Below, piece after piece: positions 1 to 10,578 of a DNA stretch of 18,219 nucleotides (within the stretch, counting starts at the first letter, position 1; the number at the start of each line of letters is the position of its first letter). Below the pieces are notes generated by a model. The model had not been told where the DNA came from, did not search any database, and saw nothing but the letters and a program-made list of their open reading frames with translations. The position numbers and the translations under genes were made by a program. Source of the stretch: DATNBT01 sp964579765. GTDB taxonomy: Bacteria; Acidobacteriota; Vicinamibacteria; Vicinamibacterales; CAVVIG01. Location of the stretch: contig CAZOIK010000294.1 of NCBI GenBank assembly GCA_964579765.1, positions 1-18,219 of the forward strand, given 5' to 3'.

Positions 1-306
1 ACGCGCGACATGGCCCGCGTGCTGCCGTTCCTTGCCGACGACTGCGTCTATCGCATGACGGAGACGACGCCCGCGCTCACGGGGCACGACGCCATCACCG
101 CGCGCGTGAAGCGCGTGCTCGACGACGCGTCGCTCGTCGAGTTCCGCATTCTGGACGCGAAGGCGTCGGGGCCGATCGTCATCACGCACCGGATCGATCG
201 CTTCATGACCTCGCGGCCGTTCACGTGGGAAGGCGTCGGCGTCTTCTTCGTGAAGGACGGCAGGATCAAGGAGTGGACCGACTACACGATCCGCACCGAG
301 CGCTAG
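1..306 (+). CDS. limonene-1,2-epoxide hydrolase-like / SnoaL-fold protein (5' truncated)
   Basis: This is the C-terminal part of a small cone-shaped alpha+beta-barrel (NTF2/SnoaL fold) protein; about 101 residues are in the window. The frame is open to base 1 without a stop, so the ATG at 10 is probably internal and the true start lies upstream. It resembles limonene-1,2-epoxide hydrolase. An R-I-D triplet (in THRIDRF) matches the catalytic Arg-x-Asp, and the Asp of EWTDYT near the C-terminus matches the second catalytic Asp (W-x-D-Y). The Tyr of the family's Y-x-N water-binding motif is present (CVYRMTE), but its Asn is replaced by Met. The family hydrolyses epoxides or acts on small steroid/polyketide-like substrates; the substrate here is unknown. 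The gene ends 58 bp before the convergent MetE-like gene. Confidence 0.7.
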   Translation, partial: TRDMARVLPFLADDCVYRMTETTPALTGHDAITARVKRVLDDASLVEFRILDAKASGPIVITHRIDRFMTSRPFTWEGVGVFFVKDGRIKEWTDYTIRTER

Positions 307-364
307 ACCGGCCGTCGCAGCCGCTGCCGGCCGCGACATGGTCGTGAAGAACGCGCGGCGTTTG

Positions 365-1522
365 TCAGCGCCGCCAGAGCTGTTTCGACGCGAGTGCGGC
401 GCCCTCGACGAGCGCCTTCAGCTTGGCCCACGCGATCTGCGGGTGGACGCGGTAGCCGAGGCCGCAGTCGGTGCTCGCGATCACGTTCTCGCGGCCGACC
501 AGACCCGCGAACCGGACAATCCGATCCGCAATCAGCTCCGGATGTTCGACGACGTTGGTGGCGTGGCTGACGACGCCGGGAATCAGGATGGCGCCGTCCG
601 GCAGTCTCGTCTTCTGCCAGATCTTCCATTCGTGCTCGTGCCGCGGGTTGGCCGCCTCGATGGAATACGCGCCGGCATGCACGCGCAGCATCAGATCGAC
701 GATGTGCGTGAGCGGCAGGTCGTGGGTATGCGGACCGTGCCAGCTGCCCCAGCACATGTGATAGCGGATGCGATCGTTCGGGAGCCCCTCGAGCGCGTGG
801 TTCAGCGCGGCGACGCGCACCTCGGCGAACCGGCGGTACTCGTCGATCGGCGGCGCGGGCACGATCATGTCGTAGGTGTCGGGGAGCGCCGGGTCGTCGA
901 TCTGCAGGATGAGCCCGGCGTCGATGACGGCCCGGTACTCGTGCCGCATCGCGTCGGCGAGCGCGAAGAGATACGCCTCGTCGTTCGGGTAGTGCTCGTT
1001 GTGGAAGAAGTGCTCGAGCCAGCCGGGCGCGAGCACGCACATGAACGCGTCCTCGACCGGCGCGCCGGCCTCCTTCAGCGTCTGTTGGAAGATCGCGATC
1101 TCCTTCTTGACGACCTCGTGCCCGACGAACGCGATCGGCCCCGAGACGACGACGCGCTCGGCGGGCGCCACCCAGCTGTACTCGCGGTAGAAGTCGGCGA
1201 ACTCGATGCGCTCGCCCGTGCGGAGCGTCATCCACGCCGGGTCGTCCGGACCGGCGGCGCGGGCCGAGAGGCCGCTGAGGCGCTGTCCGTAGTGCGCGAG
1301 GCCGTAGCCGATGGCGCCGACCTCGCCGTCGCTGATGACGTCGATGCCCGCCTCGCGCTGTTTCCGGACGACGAATGCCGTTGCCGCGGGCAGCAGCGCC
1401 GTCAGCGCGCCGGTGTCGATCGGCTTCCCGGCGCGGAACGCCTGCACGAGCGATCGCATCTCGGGCGGCCCGTCGAGACGTCCGACGTGCGTCGTGAGGA
1501 TCCGATCCGTGCTGCGCCTCAT
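365..1522 (-). CDS. MetE C-terminal-domain-like protein (cobalamin-independent methionine synthase / methylcobalamin:CoM-type zinc methyltransferase family)
   Basis: A 385-residue protein of the UROD/MetE-like TIM-barrel family that corresponds only to the catalytic C-terminal half of MetE. The four zinc ligands can be placed: His255 and Cys257 (YHMCWGSWH), Glu289 (SIEAAN) and Cys353 (STDCGLG). The N-terminus (ILTTHVGRLDGPPEM) resembles the 'TT.iGSlPRp' opening of these proteins. Family members move methyl or alkyl groups between thiols with a zinc-activated thiolate; examples are core MetE and epoxyalkane:CoM transferase. The physiological substrate is not evident, and it need not be methionine synthesis because the folate-binding N-terminal domain is absent. 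The ATG at 1522 is preceded by a strong Shine-Dalgarno, GAGGTGA (1527-1533), four bases upstream. The gene diverges from typA across 41 bp. Confidence 0.8.
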   Translation of the reverse strand: MRRSTDRILTTHVGRLDGPPEMRSLVQAFRAGKPIDTGALTALLPAATAFVVRKQREAGIDVISDGEVGAIGYGLAHYGQRLSGLSARAAGPDDPAWMTLRTGERIEFADFYREYSWVAPAERVVVSGPIAFVGHEVVKKEIAIFQQTLKEAGAPVEDAFMCVLAPGWLEHFFHNEHYPNDEAYLFALADAMRHEYRAVIDAGLILQIDDPALPDTYDMIVPAPPIDEYRRFAEVRVAALNHALEGLPNDRIRYHMCWGSWHGPHTHDLPLTHIVDLMLRVHAGAYSIEAANPRHEHEWKIWQKTRLPDGAILIPGVVSHATNVVEHPELIADRIVRFAGLVGRENVIASTDCGLGYRVHPQIAWAKLKALVEGAALASKQLWRR

Positions 1523-1551
1523 CGCGTCACCTCGATATTTCCGTTCCCTGC

Positions 1552-1557
1552 TACACT
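1552..1557 (+). promoter_or_regulatory. putative -10 box of a leaderless typA transcript
   Basis: TACACT fits the TANNNT -10 pattern and ends exactly six bases before the typA ATG, so transcription would begin at or next to the A of the start codon. No clear -35 was seen. A purine run (GGGAAG) also lies just before the ATG, so an SD-led alternative cannot be excluded. Confidence 0.45.
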
Positions 1558-1563
1558 GGGAAG

Positions 1564-3386
<1,823 letters not shown>

Positions 3387-3387
<1 letters not shown>

Positions 3388-4253
3388 TGGGCATTCTGAA
3401 TCGGCGGACGACGGGGTCGGTCGTCTGTCCAGGCTGCGGGTCGCTCGTCGGCGTGAACGACGACCGCTGCTATACCTGCGGCCGCGTCAGACCCGGCATG
3501 TTCGGGTTCGCGCCGCTGTTGCGGCAGATCGGCTCGCGCTTCGGGTTCGCGCAGTTCGTCGTCGGCGCCTGCGCGGTGCTCTACGTGATCTCGCTGCTGC
3601 TCTCCGGGTCGCAGATGCAGATTGCGGGCGGCGGCATGTCGTTTCTCGCCCCGTCGTCCGCCGCGCTTCAGCTGCTCGGCGCGAGCGGCGCGTACCCGGT
3701 GTTCGTCCGGTCGGCGTGGTGGACGATCCTGAGCGCGAGCTGGCTGCACGGCAGCTTCCTCCACATCCTGTTCAACATGATGTGGGTGTACGATCTCGGC
3801 CCCGCCGTGGTGGACCTGATCGGCACGCCGCGCACGATCGTCATCTACGTCGTCTCGGGCGTGTGCGGGTTCCTCGTGAGCTCGGTAATGCCGTTTTCGC
3901 CGATTCAGATCCCCTTCCTGCACGGGGCGGGGCTGACCATCGGCGCGTCGGCGTCGATCTTCGGGCTGCTCGGCGCCATCGTGCACTACGGACGCAAGAG
4001 CGGCAGCCACTACACGTACAGCACGGCGATGCGCTACGCCGTCATCCTGTTCATCTTCGGGCTGATCATGCCGGGCGTGGACAACAGCGCGCACCTCGGC
4101 GGCTTCGTCGGCGGCTACCTGATGTCCGCCCTCTTCAACCCGCTGACGCGCGAGCGCGGCGACCACATGATCGCCGCGCTGGTGTGCCTCGGCGCGACGT
4201 TCGCCGCGATTGTCGCGTCGGTGTTCTCAGGCCTGCCGCTGCTCCTGCGTTAG
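3387..4253 (+). CDS. rhomboid family intramembrane serine protease with N-terminal zinc ribbon
   Basis: A 288-residue membrane protease starting at GTG 3387, which shares one base with the typA stop (TAGTG). Possible SD signals (AAGGTGA, GGAG) lie in the typA tail. A CxxC...CxxC zinc ribbon (Cys14, Cys17, Cys28, Cys31) precedes about six to seven membrane segments. Rhomboid landmarks are the HGSFLHILFN motif (His121, His126, Asn130), the catalytic Ser188 in GASAS, and the catalytic His236 in SAHLGGFVGG. Rhomboids cut transmembrane helices of client proteins inside the bilayer; the client here is unknown. The zinc ribbon probably sits on the cytoplasmic side and could bind protein or nucleic acid (inference). 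The same frame stays open upstream inside typA, but that part is antiparallel or shadow coding and was excluded. The gene converges on the Dsb-like lipoprotein gene 35 bp downstream. Confidence 0.9.
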
Positions 4254-4274
4254 CGACGAAGAACACGAAGACGC
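4252..4274 (+). repeat. short 'ACGAAGAACACGAAG' intergenic repeat-like tract
   Basis: A purine-rich tract in the gap between convergent genes, made of ACGAAG / AACACGAAG / ACGCG units. It resembles a degenerate 'CACGAAG' repeat that I recall appearing at gene ends in many environmental genomes and yielding TKNTK-like spurious peptides. Only one short copy is present here, so the call is weak. Confidence 0.25.
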
Positions 4275-4288
4275 GCGAATCAGCAGCG

Positions 4289-5335
4289 TCAGGGGCGTGT
4301 GGCGGCGAGCTCTTCGTCGATCACCTTCTTGAACTCGTCGTAGGGCTGCGCGCCGCTCAGCATGCGGCCGTTGATGAAGAACGCCGGCGTGCCGTTGACG
4401 CCGGCTTCGTTGCCCGCCTGCAGGTCGGCGTCGATCGCCGCTTTGTACTTGTGCGAGTCAACGCACGCGTTGAACTTCGCGGCGTCCATCCCGAGCGCCG
4501 CCGCCGACGCCTTGAGGTCGTCGTCGTCGAGCTTGCTCTGATCGGCGAACAGCCGGTCGTGATACTCCCAGAACTTGCCCTGTTCGTTCGCGCACTGCGC
4601 CGCCTCGGCCGCCGGCCGGGCGTCCGGGTGCGAGGGCAGCGGGTAGTTGCGGTACACGAAGCGGATCTTGTTGCCGTACGTGGTGAGCACACGCTGCACG
4701 GTCGGGTGCGCGCGGAAGCAGAACGGGCACTGGAAGTCGGAGAACTCGACTATCTCGACCGGCGCGTTCACCGGTCCGCGCGCCGGGCTGCCGGCGGTCG
4801 CGATTTTCTGGCGCGGCGGCTCGAGCGTGATGTGGACGGGCGTCTTCGCCTTGAGCGTGTCCACGTACGACTCGTACGCCTCCGCGCTGCGCTGCTGCGT
4901 GAGCAGGCTGCGGATGGGCCCGCGCACCTGCTCGAGCGGCGCGCCCTGCACGCGCGACGGGTTGGCGTTGTACCACGCCATCACGTCCGCGTCGGTCACG
5001 GCCTGAATCTTCGACGTGATCTCCTGATCGATCAGCGCGGTCGTCGAGACGCCACGCGTCTTGGCTTCCATGTCGATCAGCTTCTCGCCGGCGATCTCGT
5101 CGATGGCGTTCCGCCGCGCCTCGTACAGCGCCAGCACGAGCTTCATCGACCCGAACTCGTTGGCCTCGGCCTGCATGGCCTTCTGATCGACGTCGGCCAG
5201 GGTAATCGACACGCCGCCGACGGTCGCCACCACGTCGCGGGGCCCCTGTACCCGGTTGGGCTGCTGGGCGCTGCTCGAGCACGCCGCAAGGAACAGCGGG
5301 ACGGCCAGAAGCGCGCGAAAGAGCGAAGATCGCAT
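4289..5335 (-). CDS. lipoprotein with SurA-like N-domain and DsbA-like thioredoxin domain
   Basis: A 348-residue predicted lipoprotein: a basic n-region, a hydrophobic stretch and a lipobox LAAC with Cys19 as the lipidated residue. Residues about 34-170 resemble the SurA/PpiC-associated N-terminal chaperone module (VVATVGGVSITLADVD..., with helical DADVMAWYNANPSRV). Residues about 185-345 form a DsbA/DsbG-type thioredoxin domain (Thioredoxin_4) with active site CPFC (203-206) and the cis-proline loop GTPAFFING. The expected role is oxidising or isomerising disulfides of exported proteins in the envelope, with the SurA-like part holding unfolded clients (inference). The ATG at 5335 gives the complete signal peptide. 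The gene lies 21 bp after the M28 peptidase on the same strand, yet TATACT (5342-5347) exactly six bases upstream suggests its own leaderless transcript. Confidence 0.88.
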   Translation of the reverse strand: MRSSLFRALLAVPLFLAACSSSAQQPNRVQGPRDVVATVGGVSITLADVDQKAMQAEANEFGSMKLVLALYEARRNAIDEIAGEKLIDMEAKTRGVSTTALIDQEITSKIQAVTDADVMAWYNANPSRVQGAPLEQVRGPIRSLLTQQRSAEAYESYVDTLKAKTPVHITLEPPRQKIATAGSPARGPVNAPVEIVEFSDFQCPFCFRAHPTVQRVLTTYGNKIRFVYRNYPLPSHPDARPAAEAAQCANEQGKFWEYHDRLFADQSKLDDDDLKASAAALGMDAAKFNACVDSHKYKAAIDADLQAGNEAGVNGTPAFFINGRMLSGAQPYDEFKKVIDEELAATRP

Positions 5336-5341
5336 GCCAGA

Positions 5342-5347
5342 AGTATA
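5342..5347 (-). promoter_or_regulatory. putative -10 box of a leaderless Dsb-like lipoprotein transcript
   Basis: On the minus strand TATACT is followed by six bases and then the ATG at 5335. The hexamer lies in the 21-bp gap after the M28 peptidase stop, which allows transcription independent of the upstream genes. No Shine-Dalgarno is visible. Confidence 0.5.
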
Positions 5348-5356
5348 GCCTGCGCC

Positions 5357-6774
5357 CTATTTGATCGCATCGAGACGTTCGGGCATGTCGGCGAGGACGT
5401 ACGACATGACCGCCATCGCGGCGGCGCAGCGCGCCATCTCGTCGGGATTGATCTTGTCCACGGTGTCGGCCCGCGTGTGGTGGATCAGGAAGTACTTCGA
5501 GCCGTCCACCTCGAGCGACAGTCCCGGGATGTGCGCCTCACGGGCGCTCGGCGTGATGTCGGCGCCGTCGCCTCCCGCCACAATCTCTGAGGCGCCAATT
5601 GGCGCGAGCAGCGTCGCGACGGCCGCGACCCGCTGGCGTGCCGCGTCGCTGCCGCTGAAGCCGAAGCCGATCGGACGGAACACGCCGTTGTCGGCTTCGA
5701 TCAGCGCGACATGCCGCGCGAGTTCCGCGCGATGGCGGTCGCGATAGGCGAGGCCGCCGCGCCCGCCGTTCTCCTCGTTCGTCCAGAGCACCACGCGCAC
5801 CGTCCGCCGCGGCCGCAGGCCGAGCGTCTTCATCAGCCGCAGCGCTTCCCAGGCGACGACGCACCCGCCGCCGTCGTCGGTGGCGCCGGCGCCGACGTCC
5901 CACGAATCGAGATGGCCGCTGACGACGACGATCTCGTCCGGACGCTCGCGTCCGCGCAGCTCTCCGACGACGTTCGCGGACGGCGCGTCGGGCTCCATGT
6001 GCGCGTCCATCTTCAGGCGGACGACGACGCGTTGGCCGCGCGCGACGACGCGTTCGATCAGGTCGGCGTCTTCGCTGCTCAGCGCCGCCGCCGGAATCCG
6101 CGGCACGCCGGCCGCGTAGTCGAGGGCGCCGGTGTGCGGCAGCCGCAGGCCGTCCGGGCCGATCGAGCGCACGAGCATGGCGACCGCGCCGTGCCGCGCC
6201 GCGCGCGACGCGCCGGCACGCCGGTAGCGGGAGCTGTCGGGGTAGTTGGTGAATGCGACGTTCAGCAGGACGATCTTGCCGCGCAACTCGGATCCGTGCG
6301 CTTCGAGCTCCTCGAAGCCGTGGACGACGAACACCTCGGCCGCGACGCCCTCGCGCGGCGTGCCGACGCTACCGCCCAGGCCGAGCATCGCCAGGCTCTG
6401 GCGCACGGGCGCGGTCATCTCGGCACTCTCGGCGCCGCGCACCCATTTCGGCACCATCACCGTCTCGGTGTGCACGTGCTCGAGGCCGTCGCGCGTCATC
6501 TCCGCCGCGGCCCAGGCGATGGCGCGTTCGAGCCGCGGCGATCCGCTCAGGCGCGGACCGAAGGTGTCGGTGAGGACGGCAAGGCGGTCCCACGCGAAGT
6601 GATCGCGGGTCGCTTCGGCGATGAGCTGTCCGGCGGGCGCGCGATACGCATCGACCCAACCGTCGGCGCGCAGTTGCGTTGAAAGCAGGAGCAGAACCAG
6701 TCGCGCGGCCCTTTCAAGGCCGCGGCGGTGGTGAGCGTGGAGGCGGCCCCGAAAGGGCCGCCCTACGTGCGATG

Positions 6775-6778
<4 letters not shown>
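5357..6778 (-). CDS. M28 family zinc aminopeptidase/carboxypeptidase Q-like, exported
   Basis: A di-zinc M28 metallopeptidase, most like the carboxypeptidase Q / plasma glutamate carboxypeptidase group. Seen in order: a hydrophobic LVLLLLS signal-like segment, an N-terminal part, an inserted PA-type segment (EVFVVHGFEELEAHGSELRGKIVLLN), then the catalytic core. Metal motifs are SGHLDSWDVGAGATDDG (His, Asp, Asp ligands), TNEENGGRGG (catalytic and ligand Glu pair), EADNG (Asp) and the C-terminal IHHTRADTVDKI (His). It probably trims peptides outside the cytoplasm. The start is uncertain. GTG 6778 overlaps the exporter stop as GTGA and gives 473 residues, but the first ~30 residues are then encoded by two palindromic repeat units. 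No ATG, GTG or TTG lies in frame between it and the signal-like segment at about 6700. Confidence 0.85.
6705..6723 (-). repeat. REP-like palindrome, copy B
   Basis: On the minus strand it reads GCGGCCTTGAAAGGGCCGC, differing at one base from the window consensus GCGGCCCTGAAAGGGCCGC. It can fold as a GC-rich hairpin. It lies 18 bp from an oppositely oriented copy at 6742-6762, and both fall in the possible 5' end of the M28 gene. Confidence 0.6.
6742..6762 (+). repeat. REP-like palindrome, copy C
   Basis: Perfect 8-bp arms (GGCGGCCC and GGGCCGCC) flank the loop CGAAA. The 19-bp core differs at one base from the consensus shared with copies at 6705-6723 and 15562-15580. It lies just past the ABC exporter stop and could act as a terminator or mRNA-stabilising hairpin (inference). 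Confidence 0.6.
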
Positions 6779-8661
<1,883 letters not shown>

Positions 8662-8667
8662 CACGAA

Positions 8668-8673
8668 ATGATA
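8668..8673 (-). promoter_or_regulatory. putative -10 box of a leaderless ABC exporter transcript
   Basis: On the minus strand TATCAT is followed by six bases and GTG 8661, the second of two tandem GTGs. It abuts the end of the long inverted repeat at 8676-8761, so that repeat would occupy the -35 region. Confidence 0.4.
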
Positions 8674-8675
8674 CT

Positions 8676-8761
8676 GAATTGCAGGATGGCAGAAGGGCAG
8701 AATTGCAGATTCAATCCCGCAATCAATCCTGCAATCCTGCCATTCTGCCCTTCTGCAATTC
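8676..8761. repeat. long imperfect inverted repeat, 33-bp arms with 20-bp loop
   Basis: Arms at 8676-8708 and 8729-8761 are reverse complements at 29 of 33 positions. Each arm is itself built of short related words (GCAGGATGGCAG, AGAAGGGCAG, AATTGCAG; AATCCTGC on the other side). It fills the gap between the WYL regulator and the ABC exporter and encodes the regulator's last residues, including its stop at 8723-8725. As RNA it would form a strong stem-loop at the regulator 3' end. Confidence 0.75.
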
Positions 8762-9751
8762 CGCGTCCCGGTATTGCGCCCGCGCCTCCTCGAATTGCGA
8801 CGCGATCTCCTTCACGAGCGGCTCGGGCGAGACGACGCGCGCGAAGGGGCCGAAGCTGAGGATCCAGCTCTGAAGTGCGCGATCGCGGCAGACGTCGAGC
8901 GTCATCGCCACGCCGCCTGCGTCGGTCTCGGACAGGCGCTGCGAGGGATGCCAGGTGCGCGCGCGGACGTAGTCGGCGACGGCCGGCTGGAATTCGATCT
9001 CGACTCGTTCCGGTGGCCCCGAATGGACGCCCAGCGAGTGCGGAAACGCCTCGTCCGGCAGGTCTTCGATCGGCGTGAAGGTCTCCTCGAGCAGCGACAG
9101 CTCCTGCATCCGCTCCATCGCGAACGTGCGGACCTCCTGATACTCGGGCACATAGGCGAGCAGATAGAGCGCGCCCTGCGCGTACGCGAGCCGATAGGGA
9201 TGCACGAGGTACTGCTTGGTGCGATCGCTCGACCGCGAGTGGTAGGTGATGACCGCCTGCCGCTGATGCAGCGTGGCCTCGAGCGCGCGCGCCTCGATCT
9301 TCGTGCGATCGGCGCCGGCCGGCGCGTGCGGCTGCGTCTTGGCCGACAGCACGCGCGGGAGCTGATCGAGAAAGCGCTGCATGTGCGGCGTCAGCGCCGT
9401 CGTCAGCTTCTCGAACGCCGACTCGACGTCGGCCTTGAAGGGCGTGCCGGCGAGCGATTCGGCCAGCGATCGGCTGAAATACAGCGCACACAGCTCCGAC
9501 AGCGTGAGCCCCGCGCTCAGCCCCCTGAACGCCTGGCCGTTGAGCACCCACCGCGTCTTGCCGTCGTCGCGCGACTTGTCGTCGTAGACGGGGAAGCCGG
9601 CTTCCTCGAGCGCCTGCAGGTCGCGGCGGATCGTGCGCGTCGTGACGCCGCAGTCGGCCGAGAGATCGTCGATCGTCACGCCGGCCGCGCGCGCCTGTTC
9701 AATCGCGCGGAGGATCGTCCACTGGCGGATGACTTCCGCGTTTCTCGGCAC
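8723..9751 (-). CDS. YafY/DeoR-like HTH + WYL-domain transcriptional regulator
   Basis: A 342-residue regulator. Residues about 8-60 form a winged helix-turn-helix (TIDDLSADCGVTTRTIRRDLQALEEAG). About 145-215 form the WYL domain (AVITYHSRSSDRTKQYLVHPYRLAYAQGALYLLAY; the W-Y-L triplet is L-Y-L here), and about 245-320 form the WCX C-terminal extension. WYL regulators sense small ligands or nucleic acids and often control adjacent genes. GTG 9751 is the chosen start: it immediately precedes the conserved HTH and lies six bases after a TACAAT box. A reading frame extending further upstream runs antisense through the TauE gene and was rejected. The last ~10 residues come from the inverted repeat at 8676-8761. 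It is divergent from the TauE/SafE permease, a probable target. Confidence 0.9.
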   Translation of the reverse strand: MPRNAEVIRQWTILRAIEQARAAGVTIDDLSADCGVTTRTIRRDLQALEEAGFPVYDDKSRDDGKTRWVLNGQAFRGLSAGLTLSELCALYFSRSLAESLAGTPFKADVESAFEKLTTALTPHMQRFLDQLPRVLSAKTQPHAPAGADRTKIEARALEATLHQRQAVITYHSRSSDRTKQYLVHPYRLAYAQGALYLLAYVPEYQEVRTFAMERMQELSLLEETFTPIEDLPDEAFPHSLGVHSGPPERVEIEFQPAVADYVRARTWHPSQRLSETDAGGVAMTLDVCRDRALQSWILSFGPFARVVSPEPLVKEIASQFEEARAQYRDAELQKGRMAGLQD

Positions 9752-9786
9752 GCATGAATTGTACAAGTACAATCCGCGCGTGCCGA
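9745..9786. promoter_or_regulatory. 42-bp near-palindromic divergent promoter/operator
   Basis: Two 20-bp arms match at 17 of 20 positions around a central AA. The core ATTGTAC-AA-GTACAAT (9758-9773) is perfect. Each half carries a TACAAT -10 hexamer pointing outward (minus 9763-9758, plus 9768-9773). Each hexamer ends six bases before a GTG start (9751 minus, 9780 plus), and the symmetry runs into the first codons (GTG CCG A on both sides). A dimeric regulator, plausibly the adjacent WYL protein, bound here would block both promoters. Confidence 0.75.
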
Positions 9787-10544
9787 TTCTCCTGTTCCTC
9801 GCCGCCGTCGTCGGCGGCGCGCTCAACGCCGTTGCCGGGGGCGGATCGTTTCTGACGCTGCCGGCGCTGATTGTCTCTGGTGTCTCGCCGGTCGTCGCCA
9901 ACGCGACGTCCACGCTCGCGCTGTGGCCGGCCTCGGTGTCGAGCACGTTCGCGTATCGCGGCGACATCCGGACCTCGCGCGCGTGGATGGCGCTGCTCGC
10001 GGCAGTCAGCGTGGCCGGAGGCCTGGCGGGCGCGCTGCTGCTGGTGCGGACGTCGGATTCGAGTTTCCTCCGGCTGCTGCCGTGGCTGATGCTCATCGCG
10101 GCCGTCACGTTCACGTTCGGCAACCGACTGCGTCCGGCGCAGACGTCGGCGGACGGGCACCGGCTCGCCGCCGGCGCGCGCTGGCATCCCTCGCTCTTCG
10201 CGCTGCTCGTGGCGCAGCTCCTCATCGCGACGTACGGCGGCTACTTCGGCGGCGGCATGGGCATCATGATGCTGGCGACGATGACGCTGGTGGGCATGAC
10301 GAACATCCACGAGATGAACGGCCTCAAGGCGCTGCTCGGCGCCGCGATCAACGGCGTCGCGCTGACGACGTTCATCGTGTCGGGCGCGATCTCGTGGAAG
10401 TACGGCGTGTCGATGGCCGTCGGCGCGATCTTCGGCGCGTATACGACCGCCTCGTTCGCCCGCCGTCTGCAGTCGCGCTACGTCCGGGCGGTCGTCATCG
10501 TGATTGGGTGGGGGATGACGGCGTACTTTTTTTGGAGAAAATAG
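9780..10544 (+). CDS. TauE/SafE (TSUP) family permease
   Basis: A 254-residue integral membrane protein with about eight hydrophobic segments in two repeats. The first repeat has GGALNAVAGGGSFLTLPALI and the second has YGGYFGGGMGIMMLATMTLVG, the paired Gly-rich motifs of the TauE/SafE/YfcA family. Members carry sulfite, sulfoacetate, thiosulfate or other small organic anions across the inner membrane; the substrate here is unknown. GTG 9780 is the start because it gives a membrane-proximal N-terminus (MPILLFLAAVVGG) and lies six bases after TACAAT in the shared palindrome. Longer in-frame starts would be encoded antisense to the regulator. Regulation by the divergent WYL protein is inferred. 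Confidence 0.9.
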   Translation: MPILLFLAAVVGGALNAVAGGGSFLTLPALIVSGVSPVVANATSTLALWPASVSSTFAYRGDIRTSRAWMALLAAVSVAGGLAGALLLVRTSDSSFLRLLPWLMLIAAVTFTFGNRLRPAQTSADGHRLAAGARWHPSLFALLVAQLLIATYGGYFGGGMGIMMLATMTLVGMTNIHEMNGLKALLGAAINGVALTTFIVSGAISWKYGVSMAVGAIFGAYTTASFARRLQSRYVRAVVIVIGWGMTAYFFWRK

Positions 10545-10550
10545 CTTCGC

Positions 10551-10574
10551 GGTGCGATCGGATAGGGGGCTGGG
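10551..10574. repeat. left terminal inverted repeat
   Basis: Identical to the reverse complement of 10876-10899 except at position 18 (G here, T there). It begins six bases after the TauE permease stop codon. Confidence 0.75.
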
Positions 10575-10578
10575 GCGA

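Noticed and set aside
307..364. GC-rich imperfect dyad (CCGGC...GCCGG) between the first two convergent genes as a terminator
   Set aside because: Arms are short and interrupted, there is no T-run, and such dyads are common by chance at this base composition.
5353..5370. 14-base word GCGATCAAATAGGG shared by the M28 3' end and the left side of the TIR element (near 10576)
   Set aside because: About one 14-base match of this kind is expected by chance in an 18-kb window searched on both strands, and the M28 copy is ordinary coding sequence.
9752..10225. Upstream extension of the WYL regulator frame
   Set aside because: It runs antisense through the TauE permease, and the conserved HTH begins right after GTG 9751.
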